Source: Gammaproteobacteria bacterium
Lineage (GTDB): Bacteria > Pseudomonadota > Gammaproteobacteria > Pseudomonadales > Cellvibrionaceae
DNA: 64,000 nucleotides
NCBI GenBank assembly: GCA_004173475.1
Contig: SEBU01000007.1
Location: 174,316-238,315 of the forward strand
Direction of reading: 5' to 3'
The notes under the pieces are model-generated. The model saw nothing but the letters and a program-made list of their open reading frames with translations. It was not told the origin of the DNA and searched no databases. A program made the position numbers and the translations under genes. Below are positions 17,288 to 25,771 of the stretch, in pieces (position 1 is the first letter of the stretch; each line of letters begins with the position of its first letter).

Positions 17288-19425
17288 TGTTGCCGGATTT
17301 GGTTAAAAAACAAATTCAAAGTGCATATAGCAAATTTTTGGAGAACAAAAATTTAAAGCCTCGCTTCGGCCAAAAAATGATGATTGCTGAAATTGCTAAA
17401 ACCTTCGGCAGTATTGAATTAGATGAAGAAAATGTGCGCGAAATTTCGGGCAAGCCTGGAAATCATATTTGCGTTGTAGAAGCGGGCACGGGTACGGGGA
17501 AAACAATTGCCTATTTATTACCTGCTTTAGCAATCGCCAAATATATGGGCAAAAAATTAGTTGTGTCGACTGCAACTGTTGCCTTGCAAGAACAAATTGT
17601 CAGTAAGGATTTACCTGAGCTGCTGCGTCACAGCGATTTGTCATTTACGTTTTCACTGGCTAAAGGTCGAGGTCGTTATCTGTGTTTAAGCAAGCTTGAT
17701 AATGTATTAGCCGAATATGAAAGCGGGTTAAATCCAACTCGCGCACTTTACGAGGATGAAATGCCCAGCGTAACGGCGCAGGGGGTAAAACTTTATCAAT
17801 CCATGATGGATGCATTGGCGTCCAACAAATGGAGCGGTGAACGAGATACTTGGCCGCAGGCGCTGGAGCAGGATGAATGGCAAATTATCACCACCGATCA
17901 TCGCCAATGCACTGGTCGTCGTTGTTCAAATGTTTCATCGTGCAGTTTTTTTAAAGCTCGCGACTCTCTACACAGTGTTGATTGTATAGTCACTAATCAT
18001 GATTTGGTGCTTGCGGATTTAGCGCTGGGTGGTGGTGCCATTTTGCCGGATCCAAAAGATACGCTGTATATTTTTGACGAAGGCCATCATCTACCGCAAA
18101 AAGCACTCAGTCATTTTGCGCATCACAGTCGCGTGACTTCTACTAGCAAATGGTTGGATCAATGTAATAAAAGCTTGGGAGCCATTTTAGGGCACATCAG
18201 CGGAGCAGGAAATGTTGATAGGTACGCTGAGCAATTGCCAGCAGCCTTTATCGACTGTAAACAACAGCTCGATCAGCTTTATCCATTGCTGGAAAGTTTA
18301 GTGCAAACTATTTTATTGGATGATCGTCAGAGCAACTACCGTTTTAAAAATGGCGTTATTCCGCAATCATTATTATTGCCCGCAGTTGAGTTGCAACGTA
18401 GTTTTGACCGCCTCACTGATTTGCTTAGCAAAATGTGTAATGAATTAACCGAAGCGATGGAGGATCCTCATTGTCCGGTGCCGAAAATTGATTTGGAAAA
18501 TAATTATCCCGTTATTGGGACATGGCAATCCCGTGCAGAAGCCATTCGAGAATTATGGGCGAGTTATGCCGTACCGGATGTCGCTTCTTCCGTACCCAAG
18601 GCGCGTTGGCTAACTCCGGTCGACACATCCGGCAACATTGACATTGAAGTTTGTTCAAGTCCGATCCTTGCATCGAAAACGCTTGAATATAGTTTGTGGG
18701 AAAAATGTTGCGGCGCCGTTATTACGTCAGCAACCTTAACAGCGCTTGGAAATTTCCAGCGTTTTCAAATGCGAGCCGGCACACCGGATAATGCTAATTA
18801 CCAAGTGGTGCCTAGCCCGTTTAATTTTGCACAGGCTACGCTGGAAATTCCAGCGTTTGCCGTAGATGCAAGCAATGCCGATGTCCACACAATTTCTTTA
18901 ATTGATCATTTGCCCAAATTGCTTGATAAGAAAGAGGGCAGTTTGGTTTTATTTTCATCGCGCAGGCAAATGCAGGAAGTTTACGATGAAATGCCCGACA
19001 CTATTCGCGATTTAATTTTAATTCAGGGTGACAGCTCCAAGCAGGAAATGCTGACACAACACAAACGTAAAATTGACGATGGTGAAGGTAGTATTTTGTT
19101 TGGCCTAGCCAGCTTTGCGGAGGGCGTAGATTTGCCGGGCGATTACTGTCGTCACGTCATCATCGCAAAATTACCCTTTGCAGTACCTGATGATCCTATC
19201 GAATCAGCATTGTCTGAATGGGTTGAATCTCGTGGTGGAAACCCATTTATGGATATCACCGTGCCAGACGCTTCGCTAAAGTTAGTGCAAGCCTGTGGTC
19301 GCTTGTTACGCACTGAAACAGACACTGGAAAAATAAGTTTGTTGGATCGCCGTATTCTCACAAAGCGCTATGGCAAAGCCATTTTAAATTCGTTACCGCC
19401 CTTTACCCACGTAGTGCATAAATAG
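17287..19425 (+). CDS. dinG: ATP-dependent DNA helicase DinG
   Basis: DinG is an XPD-like 5'-3' superfamily 2 helicase that resolves R-loops, D-loops and forks. Walker A (GTGTGKT, residues 67-73) and a DEAH-type box, here DEGH (264-267), are present. Four cysteines placed like the Fe-S ligands of E. coli DinG are visible: Cys133, Cys208, Cys213 and Cys219. The C-terminal QACGRLLRTETDTG motif VI is intact. The length of 712 residues matches E. coli. The start codon overlaps the upstream acyltransferase stop by one base. No LexA box is visible just upstream. Confidence 0.95.
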   Translation: MLPDLVKKQIQSAYSKFLENKNLKPRFGQKMMIAEIAKTFGSIELDEENVREISGKPGNHICVVEAGTGTGKTIAYLLPALAIAKYMGKKLVVSTATVALQEQIVSKDLPELLRHSDLSFTFSLAKGRGRYLCLSKLDNVLAEYESGLNPTRALYEDEMPSVTAQGVKLYQSMMDALASNKWSGERDTWPQALEQDEWQIITTDHRQCTGRRCSNVSSCSFFKARDSLHSVDCIVTNHDLVLADLALGGGAILPDPKDTLYIFDEGHHLPQKALSHFAHHSRVTSTSKWLDQCNKSLGAILGHISGAGNVDRYAEQLPAAFIDCKQQLDQLYPLLESLVQTILLDDRQSNYRFKNGVIPQSLLLPAVELQRSFDRLTDLLSKMCNELTEAMEDPHCPVPKIDLENNYPVIGTWQSRAEAIRELWASYAVPDVASSVPKARWLTPVDTSGNIDIEVCSSPILASKTLEYSLWEKCCGAVITSATLTALGNFQRFQMRAGTPDNANYQVVPSPFNFAQATLEIPAFAVDASNADVHTISLIDHLPKLLDKKEGSLVLFSSRRQMQEVYDEMPDTIRDLILIQGDSSKQEMLTQHKRKIDDGEGSILFGLASFAEGVDLPGDYCRHVIIAKLPFAVPDDPIESALSEWVESRGGNPFMDITVPDASLKLVQACGRLLRTETDTGKISLLDRRILTKRYGKAILNSLPPFTHVVHK

Positions 19426-19428
19426 AAA

Positions 19429-19455
19429 TTGACATTGCATACGTAAGCGTAGAAT
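19429..19455 (+). promoter_or_regulatory. Possible sigma-70 promoter of yqcC
   Basis: A consensus -35 TTGACA (19429-19434) and a -10-like TAGAAT (19450-19455) are separated by 15 bases, shorter than ideal, 38 bases before the yqcC start. A short palindrome (TACGTAAGCGTA) lies in the spacer. Confidence 0.4.
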
Positions 19456-19492
19456 GTTCATACGCAATTCACTTTAAGGAAGTGTTTTATCC

Positions 19493-19816
19493 ATGAGTGA
19501 TAAATATATAGCCGTTGCTGAAATTCTGATAGAGATAGAAAAAGAATTACGCGAGCTGCGCTTGTGGGAATTTGAATCACCCTCTGAAGATGCGTTGGCG
19601 AGCACGCAACCTTTTGCAATCGACACCTTGAATTTTCCGCAATGGTTGCAGTTTATTTTTGTGCCGCGTTTATATCTTATGGCCGAACAGCGTTTATCTT
19701 TGCCGCGCGTTAGTGGCGTAAAACCTATGGCTGAAGAATATTTTCGTGTGTTGAATCTCAATAGTGCGCTATTGATTGCACATTTGGAAAAAATGGATAA
19801 ATTGTTGTCTGAGTAG
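19493..19816 (+). CDS. yqcC: YqcC family protein (DUF446)
   Basis: This 107-residue protein matches the YqcC/DUF446 family through the motifs LRLWEFESPSEDAL, STQPFAIDTLNFPQWLQFIF and PRVSGVKPMAEEYF. Family members are small helical proteins of unknown function. AAGGAAG lies upstream of the ATG. A REP-like palindrome separates it from mazG. Confidence 0.88.
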   Translation: MSDKYIAVAEILIEIEKELRELRLWEFESPSEDALASTQPFAIDTLNFPQWLQFIFVPRLYLMAEQRLSLPRVSGVKPMAEEYFRVLNLNSALLIAHLEKMDKLLSE

Positions 19817-19850
19817 TTTTTTTCTCTATCTACTGTTTATGGTTTTATAT

Positions 19851-19884
19851 GGGAATCGTCATCCCCGTGGGAATGACAATTCCC
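19851..19884. repeat. REP-like palindrome
   Basis: A 34-base near-perfect palindrome with 16-base arms (14 of 16 paired) and a 2-base centre lies between yqcC and mazG. Its core GTCATCCCCGTGGGAATGAC resembles the GTCATTCCCG-type extragenic palindromes that are scattered through many gammaproteobacterial genomes. Confidence 0.6.
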
Positions 19885-19939
19885 TTCCACCGCAAGTGTT
19901 TAGCTAATATTATTGCTTAAATAATGATTTTGGAAATCC

Positions 19940-20755
19940 ATGACAATCTATAAATATTCCACCGATGATCTTTTATACTTAATGGCGCGCCTGCGCGATC
20001 CCTTAACCGGTTGCCCATGGGATATAAAACAGGATTACGCCAGCATCGCTCCGTCTACTTTGGAGGAGGCTTATGAAGTTATTGATGCAATTGAAAAGCA
20101 GGACTTCGTGCATCTCAAAGAAGAGTTAGGGGATTTATTATTCCAGGTTATTTTCTACAGCCAAATTGGTAAAGAGGAAAATCGTTTTGATTTTGCCGGT
20201 GTAGTTTCTGATTTGGTAGAAAAACTGGTGCGTCGTCATCCGCACGTTTTTCCGGATGGCACTTTGCAAAGCAAAATAGATAACCGCCACACCTTGCCAT
20301 CCGATGTAAAAGAGCGGTGGGAAGCAATCAAACAGCAAGAGCGTACTGCTAAAGGCTCCCAAAGTTTATTAGCAGATGTACCGTTTAATCTACCTGCATT
20401 GAGTCGCGCCGCAAAATTGCAAAAGCGCGTAGCCACGGTTGGGTTCGATTGGGCCGACGTTCAAGGTCCCATAGCGAAAGTGCGTGAAGAATTAATAGAA
20501 GTGGAAGAAGCGCTATTGGCCGATGATCAGAGTGCTATCGAAGAGGAGTTAGGTGATTTATTTTTTGCGGTCGTTAACGTAAGTCGTTATTTGAAAGTAG
20601 ATCCTGAACTTGCTTTGCGTAAAGCGAGCCAAAAATTTGAACGTCGATTTAACTACATTGAATCTCACTTGAAAAAGCCGCTGACTGAATCCACGTTGGA
20701 GGAAATGAATGTTTTGTGGGACGAAGCAAAGTCTCAAAAGGGAAAGTCTCAATAG
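19940..20755 (+). CDS. mazG: Nucleoside triphosphate pyrophosphohydrolase MazG
   Basis: MazG hydrolyses NTPs and dNTPs to monophosphates and pyrophosphate, a house-cleaning activity that also influences ppGpp in E. coli. Two tandem MazG domains are visible, each with the metal-binding ExxE...D pattern: EEAYEVIDAIE...EELGDLLFQV (about residues 40-75) and EELIEVEEALL...EELGDLFFAV (about 180-215). The conserved CPWDIKQDYAS start is intact. The length of 271 residues is normal. Confidence 0.96.
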   Translation: MTIYKYSTDDLLYLMARLRDPLTGCPWDIKQDYASIAPSTLEEAYEVIDAIEKQDFVHLKEELGDLLFQVIFYSQIGKEENRFDFAGVVSDLVEKLVRRHPHVFPDGTLQSKIDNRHTLPSDVKERWEAIKQQERTAKGSQSLLADVPFNLPALSRAAKLQKRVATVGFDWADVQGPIAKVREELIEVEEALLADDQSAIEEELGDLFFAVVNVSRYLKVDPELALRKASQKFERRFNYIESHLKKPLTESTLEEMNVLWDEAKSQKGKSQ

Positions 20756-20810
20756 CAAAAATCTCGGTAAAAAGAGTCTCGGTAAGAAAAGTTAGGTTAA
20801 GAGTTTCCGA

Positions 20811-20874
20811 AGGCGAATGCTATTGACGATAATTACGTGGTTTGGAATAGTCATTCGCCTATTTAGGCTTTTTT
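20811..20874 (+). terminator. Extended hairpin and terminator after mazG
   Basis: AGGCGAATG (20811-20819) pairs with CATTCGCCT (20852-20860), and the stem continues for five more base pairs past a single bulged T, around a 21-base loop. The right arm also overlaps a short alternative hairpin, GCCT/AGGC (20857-20868), which is followed immediately by six T. It probably ends the mazG transcript; the competing pairings are attenuator-like. Confidence 0.5.
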
Positions 20875-20885
20875 GTTTTCGCCAC

Positions 20886-20915
20886 TTGTGCGTTAAACGG
20901 TTACACTGATATAAA
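20886..20915 (+). promoter_or_regulatory. Possible promoter of the HD-GYP gene
   Basis: TTGTGC (20886-20891) is followed after 16-18 bases by overlapping -10 candidates GATATA/TATAAA (20908-20915), about 55 bases before the start codon. Confidence 0.4.
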
Positions 20916-20969
20916 CATCCCAATTTTGTAAATAACGAAAAGCGACACGGGAAGTAGTGAGAGGTTAGC

Positions 20970-22220
20970 TTGGACTTTAAAGAAGTACGCCCGGGATATG
21001 TTAAGTCGTCGGAAAAAACGATCAAAATACACGTATCCGAACTCAAGATAGGCATGTTCGTATCGCAGCTCGACCGCCCTTGGCTGGAAACACCTTTTTT
21101 GATGCAAGGCTTTGTCGTCGAGACTTTGGAAGACATAGACACTATCGCTGAATACTCAGAGCATGTTTGGGTAGATGCAATCACGCAAGAATGGGTTCCT
21201 CCTGAAGAGCGTGCCGCGCTCGAAAATAAAGCCAAAAAAGTCTCCTACATCAATAAGGTTGATGCAAAAGCCGAGCATCTTGCTGCAATAGATACTTACA
21301 AGTCCGCGCGCCGCCTCACTCGTACTTTGTTGGACGATATACGCCTTGGCGGAGTTATCAACACCGATCAAGCCAAAAGTACTGTTAAAGAGTGTGTCCA
21401 CAGCATTTTGCGTAATGCGGATGCTTTATTGTGGATGTCAAAAATTCGTAGCCAGGATGAATATACCGCTGAGCATTGTCTTAACGTCTGTATTTTGGCA
21501 ATTGCGTTTGGCCGCCACCTAGGTATGAGCGAAGCAGATTTGGAGAAGCTCGGTTTATGTGGTCTGCTACATGACGTGGGAAAAATGCGGGTACAGCCCG
21601 AAGTATTACATAAGCCTTCAGCCTTAAACGAAAAAGAACTCAACGCTATGCGTGCGCACACGGTTCATGGGCGCAATTTACTAATGGCCTCGCCAGGAAT
21701 TCCTAATAGCACTATTGACGTCGCCTATAGTCATCACGAAAAAGTAGATGGGACAGGTTATCCACGCGGATTAAAATCGGCAGGTATTTCCGAGTTGGCG
21801 AAAATTATCGCTATAGTCGATGCTTACGATGCCATGACTGCTGATCGCTGTTATTCGCCGAGTATCCCCTCTACCGAAGCGTTAAAAATTATTTTTAAAG
21901 ATCGCAATACTCATTTTGATGATCGGTTAGCGCTTGAGTTTATTAAAAGTGTAGGCTTGTATCCGCCCGGTACAAGCGTGGAATTAGTTAACGGCTTGAT
22001 TGGAATTGTGTTTGAAACTAACGTCAAATATCGCCATCTCCCTAAAATTATTATAGTAAAAAATCAAGACACTTCATTGGGCAAAACAGTGGTGGTGGAT
22101 TTAGCAGAAGTAGAAAAGAAAAAAATGGATAAATCCTTTTTAATCAAGCGCGCCTTGAAAGAGGGTGATTTCGGTGTGTATCTTCGTGATTATCGCGAAT
22201 TGGGCTTGGTGCTGAAATAA
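20970..22220 (+). CDS. HD-GYP domain cyclic di-GMP phosphodiesterase with DUF3391
   Basis: This 416-residue cytoplasmic protein joins an N-terminal DUF3391 region (about residues 15-110) to a C-terminal HD-GYP domain (about 150-340). The metal and catalytic motifs are intact: HDVGK (201-205) and HHEKVDGTGYP (255-265). It should therefore degrade cyclic di-GMP. The start is a TTG preceded by GAGAGG; the next ATG would remove part of DUF3391. It stands alone, with a promoter-like sequence 55 bases upstream. It opposes the GGDEF cyclase at 14090-15370 in signalling, though no physical link is shown. Confidence 0.93.
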   Translation: MDFKEVRPGYVKSSEKTIKIHVSELKIGMFVSQLDRPWLETPFLMQGFVVETLEDIDTIAEYSEHVWVDAITQEWVPPEERAALENKAKKVSYINKVDAKAEHLAAIDTYKSARRLTRTLLDDIRLGGVINTDQAKSTVKECVHSILRNADALLWMSKIRSQDEYTAEHCLNVCILAIAFGRHLGMSEADLEKLGLCGLLHDVGKMRVQPEVLHKPSALNEKELNAMRAHTVHGRNLLMASPGIPNSTIDVAYSHHEKVDGTGYPRGLKSAGISELAKIIAIVDAYDAMTADRCYSPSIPSTEALKIIFKDRNTHFDDRLALEFIKSVGLYPPGTSVELVNGLIGIVFETNVKYRHLPKIIIVKNQDTSLGKTVVVDLAEVEKKKMDKSFLIKRALKEGDFGVYLRDYRELGLVLK

Positions 22221-22281
22221 AAAAGCAGTACTCGGATAAAAAACAGCACTGAAATAAAAAAAACATTTCTCAAGTTTACTG

Positions 22282-22488
22282 CTATTTACCTTCCATCTCG
22301 TCCAGCTTCTTACGGCGTTCTTCATCTGCTTTTTTCAAAATGTCTTCTGTTTCTTTAGCTTTTTCCAAGGTATGTTGTTGTGCGTCACTCAATACACTAG
22401 GAGGTTTTTCCGGTGGATTTTTGGGCGCGCAAGAAGCCGCTATGAAAGCATGTAGAAAAATTGTTGCCACATATTTTATTTTCATCAT
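22282..22488 (-). CDS. Small predicted lipoprotein
   Basis: This 68-residue product has a short signal peptide with lipobox AASC at about residue 20, then a Pro-rich spacer and a highly charged, probably helical tail (EKAKETEDILKKADEERRKK). Two adjacent ATG codons follow AGAGGA; either could be used. The family is not recognised. It is convergent with the HD-GYP gene. Confidence 0.6.
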   Translation of the reverse strand: MMKIKYVATIFLHAFIAASCAPKNPPEKPPSVLSDAQQHTLEKAKETEDILKKADEERRKKLDEMEGK

Positions 22489-22614
22489 TTGTTCCTCTTA
22501 ACTTTCGTCGCTCGCACCACTTTTTTATCACTTGTACCTTTAATCCATCTTCCTTTTACATATTAATTGAACTGATGATTAAATTTTGTTCGATATAATG
22601 GATTGTCTCTTAAA

Positions 22615-22654
22615 GCATCATAAAAACGTCATTTATATGTCTTAAAAAATTCAT
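22615..22654 (+). promoter_or_regulatory. Pho-box-like repeat array upstream of the phosphatases
   Basis: Successive 11-bp units, each a 7-base CTGTCAT-like half followed by four AT-rich bases, read GCATCAT, ACGTCAT and ATGTCTT. They start at 22615, 22626 and 22637, and a weaker fourth, AATTCAT, starts at 22648. This is the geometry of PhoB-binding Pho boxes. It lies 42 bases upstream of the first alkaline phosphatase start, so phosphate-starvation control of the cassette is likely. Confidence 0.6.
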
Positions 22655-22695
22655 CTTCACCTCCTAAGGTAGCCTCAACCTTAAAGGAGGGTTAT

Positions 22696-24246
22696 ATGAA
22701 AAAACTCGTATTGTGTACCGCCATCAGCGTGGCATTAACCGCGTGTGGTGGCGATTCAGACTCAAAGTCACCAAGTCCAATCCCTACCAGCTCTAGTCCA
22801 GTAGTAAGTTCGGTAGCAAATTCAAGCTCGGTTGTTTCATCTTCTACATCGTCTGTAATTTCCAGCGCTAATTCTAGTTCCAGTTCAAGCGTCAGCGCCG
22901 CAGCACCCAAAAATGTGGTGTTCTTTTTGGGCGACGGTATGGGCATAACAACCCTTACAGCCGCACGAATCTACGGCGTAGGTGAAGACGGTGAATTAAC
23001 TATAGATACTTTCCCTGAAACCGCATTTATTAAAACTTATTCAAATGATGCACAGGTAACCGACTCAGCACCTTCAATGTCGGCTTACATGACGGGCGTG
23101 AAAATGAATAACGAAGTTATTTCCATGACGCCAGATACAAAAGCATTTGACGCGAACGGAGCAAGTTATCTGACCGGTTCAGATAGCGCATGCCCGACTA
23201 CCAATGGCCAAGCAGTGACTACATTGCTTGAAATTGCAAAAGAAGCCGGCTTGGCGACAGGCGTAGTAACAACCACACGTGTGACTCATGCAACTCCGGC
23301 TGCAACCTATTCGCACATTTGTCATCGCGATGCAGAAAATACTATTGCTGCACAATTGGTTCCGGCAGGTGCAGGTTTTAATGCGAAATTAGGTGATGGT
23401 GTTGATGTTGTACTCGGTGGCGGCCGACAATTTTTCCAATCGACCACTGCTGGTGGAAAGCGAACTGATAATCGCGATCTTATCGCTGAATTAAAAACAC
23501 AAAAATATAGCTACGCGAGCAATAAAACAGAACTTGATGCACTTGATGCCGCAACAGCAACAAAAGTTGTCGGTTTGTTTAATTCAAGTCACATGAATTA
23601 CGACCTGGTGCGTGCAACAACCAATGAGCCGAGCTTGGCTGACATGACGATAAAAGCGATTCAGGTTTTGAAAAAAAATCAGAAAGGAATGTTTTTAATG
23701 GTTGAAGGTGGCCGCATAGACCACGCATTGCACGAAACTACAGCGATTAAGGCGTTGCAAGACACAATCGCATTTGATAACGCCATTAAAGCTGGTATTG
23801 AGGAAATTAAAAAAATTGATCCGACATTAGCGAACACATTAATTGTTGTCACTGCTGACCACGATCACACCTTGGTGCTTAACGGATATGCGGCAAGAAC
23901 CGGTAAAACCAGCGCAACGAATCCAGGCGTATTGGGGTTATTGAAAAATTACACTGACGGTTCTATCGCGAAAGATTCGGATGGTATGCCATTTACGATT
24001 ATAGGTTTTGGTAACGGTGAAAATCGCGTTGCAGATGATCGAAAAAATTTCCCTGCGCTGACAGATGTTCAGGTATTTGCTGATAGCTACCATCAGGAAG
24101 CTGTTATTCCGGTTGCTGCGGGTGGTGAAACTCATGGCGGCACTAACGTATTCTTAGGTGCGATGGGCAAAAACGCTGACTCCTTTGCAGGCGTAATGGA
24201 CAACACTAAAGTTTTCTCGCTGATTCGTAGCGCAGTAGATCTGTAA
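22696..24246 (+). CDS. Alkaline phosphatase, lipoprotein form with Ser-rich linker
   Basis: This PhoA-superfamily phosphomonoesterase releases phosphate from organic esters outside the cytoplasmic membrane. A lipoprotein signal ends in LTAC (Cys17), followed by a linker of about 45 residues made mostly of Ser and Val (23-67). The catalytic domain shows the metal ligand region FFLGDGMG (residues 77-84), nucleophile Ser124 in TDSAPS, EGGRIDHALH, TADHDHT and GGETHGG. An AAAGGAGG ribosome-binding site precedes the ATG. The linker suggests a surface- or outer-membrane-tethered enzyme. The second phosphatase begins 25 bases later, so the pair is one operon. Confidence 0.95.
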   Translation: MKKLVLCTAISVALTACGGDSDSKSPSPIPTSSSPVVSSVANSSSVVSSSTSSVISSANSSSSSSVSAAAPKNVVFFLGDGMGITTLTAARIYGVGEDGELTIDTFPETAFIKTYSNDAQVTDSAPSMSAYMTGVKMNNEVISMTPDTKAFDANGASYLTGSDSACPTTNGQAVTTLLEIAKEAGLATGVVTTTRVTHATPAATYSHICHRDAENTIAAQLVPAGAGFNAKLGDGVDVVLGGGRQFFQSTTAGGKRTDNRDLIAELKTQKYSYASNKTELDALDAATATKVVGLFNSSHMNYDLVRATTNEPSLADMTIKAIQVLKKNQKGMFLMVEGGRIDHALHETTAIKALQDTIAFDNAIKAGIEEIKKIDPTLANTLIVVTADHDHTLVLNGYAARTGKTSATNPGVLGLLKNYTDGSIAKDSDGMPFTIIGFGNGENRVADDRKNFPALTDVQVFADSYHQEAVIPVAAGGETHGGTNVFLGAMGKNADSFAGVMDNTKVFSLIRSAVDL

Positions 24247-24271
24247 CCACAGAGGCCGACAGGAATTGATC

Positions 24272-25693
24272 ATGAAAAAATTACTTATTAACACCTTGTT
24301 GCTCTCCAGCGCTGCGTTTTTACCTGCAATAGCATCAAATGCACTTGCGGCTGGCGAAGCGAAAAATGTCATCTTCTTTTTGGGCGATGGTATGGGCCCA
24401 ACAACCGTAACTGCTGCCCGCATTTACAAATATAAAGAAGAAGGCGAATTGCACATGGAAAAACTCGATGGTAAAACACGTACCGCTCGCGTTAAAACCT
24501 ATTCGAATGATGCACAAACGACAGACTCGGCGCCATCAATGGCTGCCTATATGACCGGCGTTAAGATGAACAACGAAGTTCTTTCCATGTCGGCCGATAC
24601 AGTAGCGATTAAACCAACCGGTGCCGATTCAAATTGTTCGGCAACGGGTAACGGAACTCCGGTTGATACTATTTTGGAAATTGCAAAAGCAAAAGGAAAA
24701 GCAGTTGGCGCTGTTTCGACAGCTCGTATCACCCACGCAACACCGGCAGCAACTTATTCACACATTTGCCATCGCGATGCTGAAAATAATATAGCGGCGC
24801 AAGCCGTGGTTGGAGGGGCAGGGTACAACACTAAACTTGGCACAGGTTTAGATGTGTTACTAGGTGGTGGTCGCGATTATTTTCTTCCGAACACTGGATC
24901 CGGCGCGGCAAAAGGTAAGCGAACGGATGGTCGCGATTTAACAGCGGAAGTCGTTGCGCAAGGTTATACCTACGTAAATAGTGGTAGCGCATTGAACGCA
25001 GTTGACGGCAAAACCACGAACAAACTCTTTGGTTTATTCAATGCGAGCCATATGGAATATGAATTGGATCGCGTTAAAAAATCTATCGACGAACCGAGTC
25101 TTACGACTATGACTTTAAAAGCTATAGACGTATTAGGTAAAGATACGGACGGATTTTTCTTAATGGTTGAAGGTGGACGTATCGATCATGCCTTGCATGG
25201 CACTAATGCGAAACGCGTGATGGAAGATACGATTGCATTTGACGACGCAATTAAAGCTGCACTTGATGAAATGGAAAAACGCGATCCTGGTTTGGCAAAT
25301 ACATTAATCGTAATTACTGCTGACCACGACCACACTATGGCATTTAATGGTTACGGGAAGCGCGGTAGTGACATCCTCGGCACCGTTAAAAGTTATAAAG
25401 ATGGCACCGAACTTTTAGACGTGAACGGTAAAAATTACACCGCCTTGGTATTTGGTAATGGTCCGAATCGACCTGCAACCCGCAGCACCTTAATTGAAGG
25501 CAACGCCGACGCCACTCAAGTTCTACACGATGATTATTTACAAGAAACCGCGGTTAAGCTGGGCTCGGAAACTCACGGTGGTGGTGACGTTATGTTATTT
25601 GCGACAGGAGCAGGGGTGGCTTCAAAGACGTTCAAAGGCACCATTGATAACACTAAGGTTTTTAATTTGTTAAATAGTGCATTCGGCTTTTAA
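24272..25693 (+). CDS. Alkaline phosphatase, secreted paralogue
   Basis: This is a second PhoA-type alkaline phosphatase (473 residues), strongly similar in sequence and motif order to its upstream neighbour, with nucleophile Ser86 in TDSAPS, EGGRIDHALH, TADHDHT and SETHGGG. Instead of a lipobox it has an ordinary Sec signal peptide ending near ALAAG. I chose the ATG at 24272, with AGGA upstream, over a TTG two codons earlier. A tandem duplication followed by different targeting (soluble periplasmic/secreted versus lipid-anchored) is the simplest reading. A strong terminator follows 27 bases after the stop. Confidence 0.95.
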   Translation: MKKLLINTLLLSSAAFLPAIASNALAAGEAKNVIFFLGDGMGPTTVTAARIYKYKEEGELHMEKLDGKTRTARVKTYSNDAQTTDSAPSMAAYMTGVKMNNEVLSMSADTVAIKPTGADSNCSATGNGTPVDTILEIAKAKGKAVGAVSTARITHATPAATYSHICHRDAENNIAAQAVVGGAGYNTKLGTGLDVLLGGGRDYFLPNTGSGAAKGKRTDGRDLTAEVVAQGYTYVNSGSALNAVDGKTTNKLFGLFNASHMEYELDRVKKSIDEPSLTTMTLKAIDVLGKDTDGFFLMVEGGRIDHALHGTNAKRVMEDTIAFDDAIKAALDEMEKRDPGLANTLIVITADHDHTMAFNGYGKRGSDILGTVKSYKDGTELLDVNGKNYTALVFGNGPNRPATRSTLIEGNADATQVLHDDYLQETAVKLGSETHGGGDVMLFATGAGVASKTFKGTIDNTKVFNLLNSAFGF

Positions 25694-25720
25694 GAGTCTC
25701 TATCCATTTTTTAGCTTGTA

Positions 25721-25751
25721 AAAAAACACCTGATACTTCAGGTGTTTTTTT
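25721..25751 (+). terminator. Rho-independent terminator after the phosphatase pair
   Basis: A 13-bp perfect stem (AAAAAACACCTGA / TCAGGTGTTTTTT) with a TACT loop ends in a T-run; the A-tract on the left side means it could act in both directions. Confidence 0.88.
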
Positions 25752-25771
25752 AATTTAACCACGAGAAATAT

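Noticed and set aside
20756..20969. A c-di-GMP (GEMM) riboswitch upstream of the HD-GYP gene
   Set aside because: The hairpins do not match the conserved GEMM core, and a promoter-like sequence lies downstream of them.
22692..22946. Minus-strand frame rich in Glu and Leu
   Set aside because: Antisense of the Ser-rich linker of the first alkaline phosphatase.
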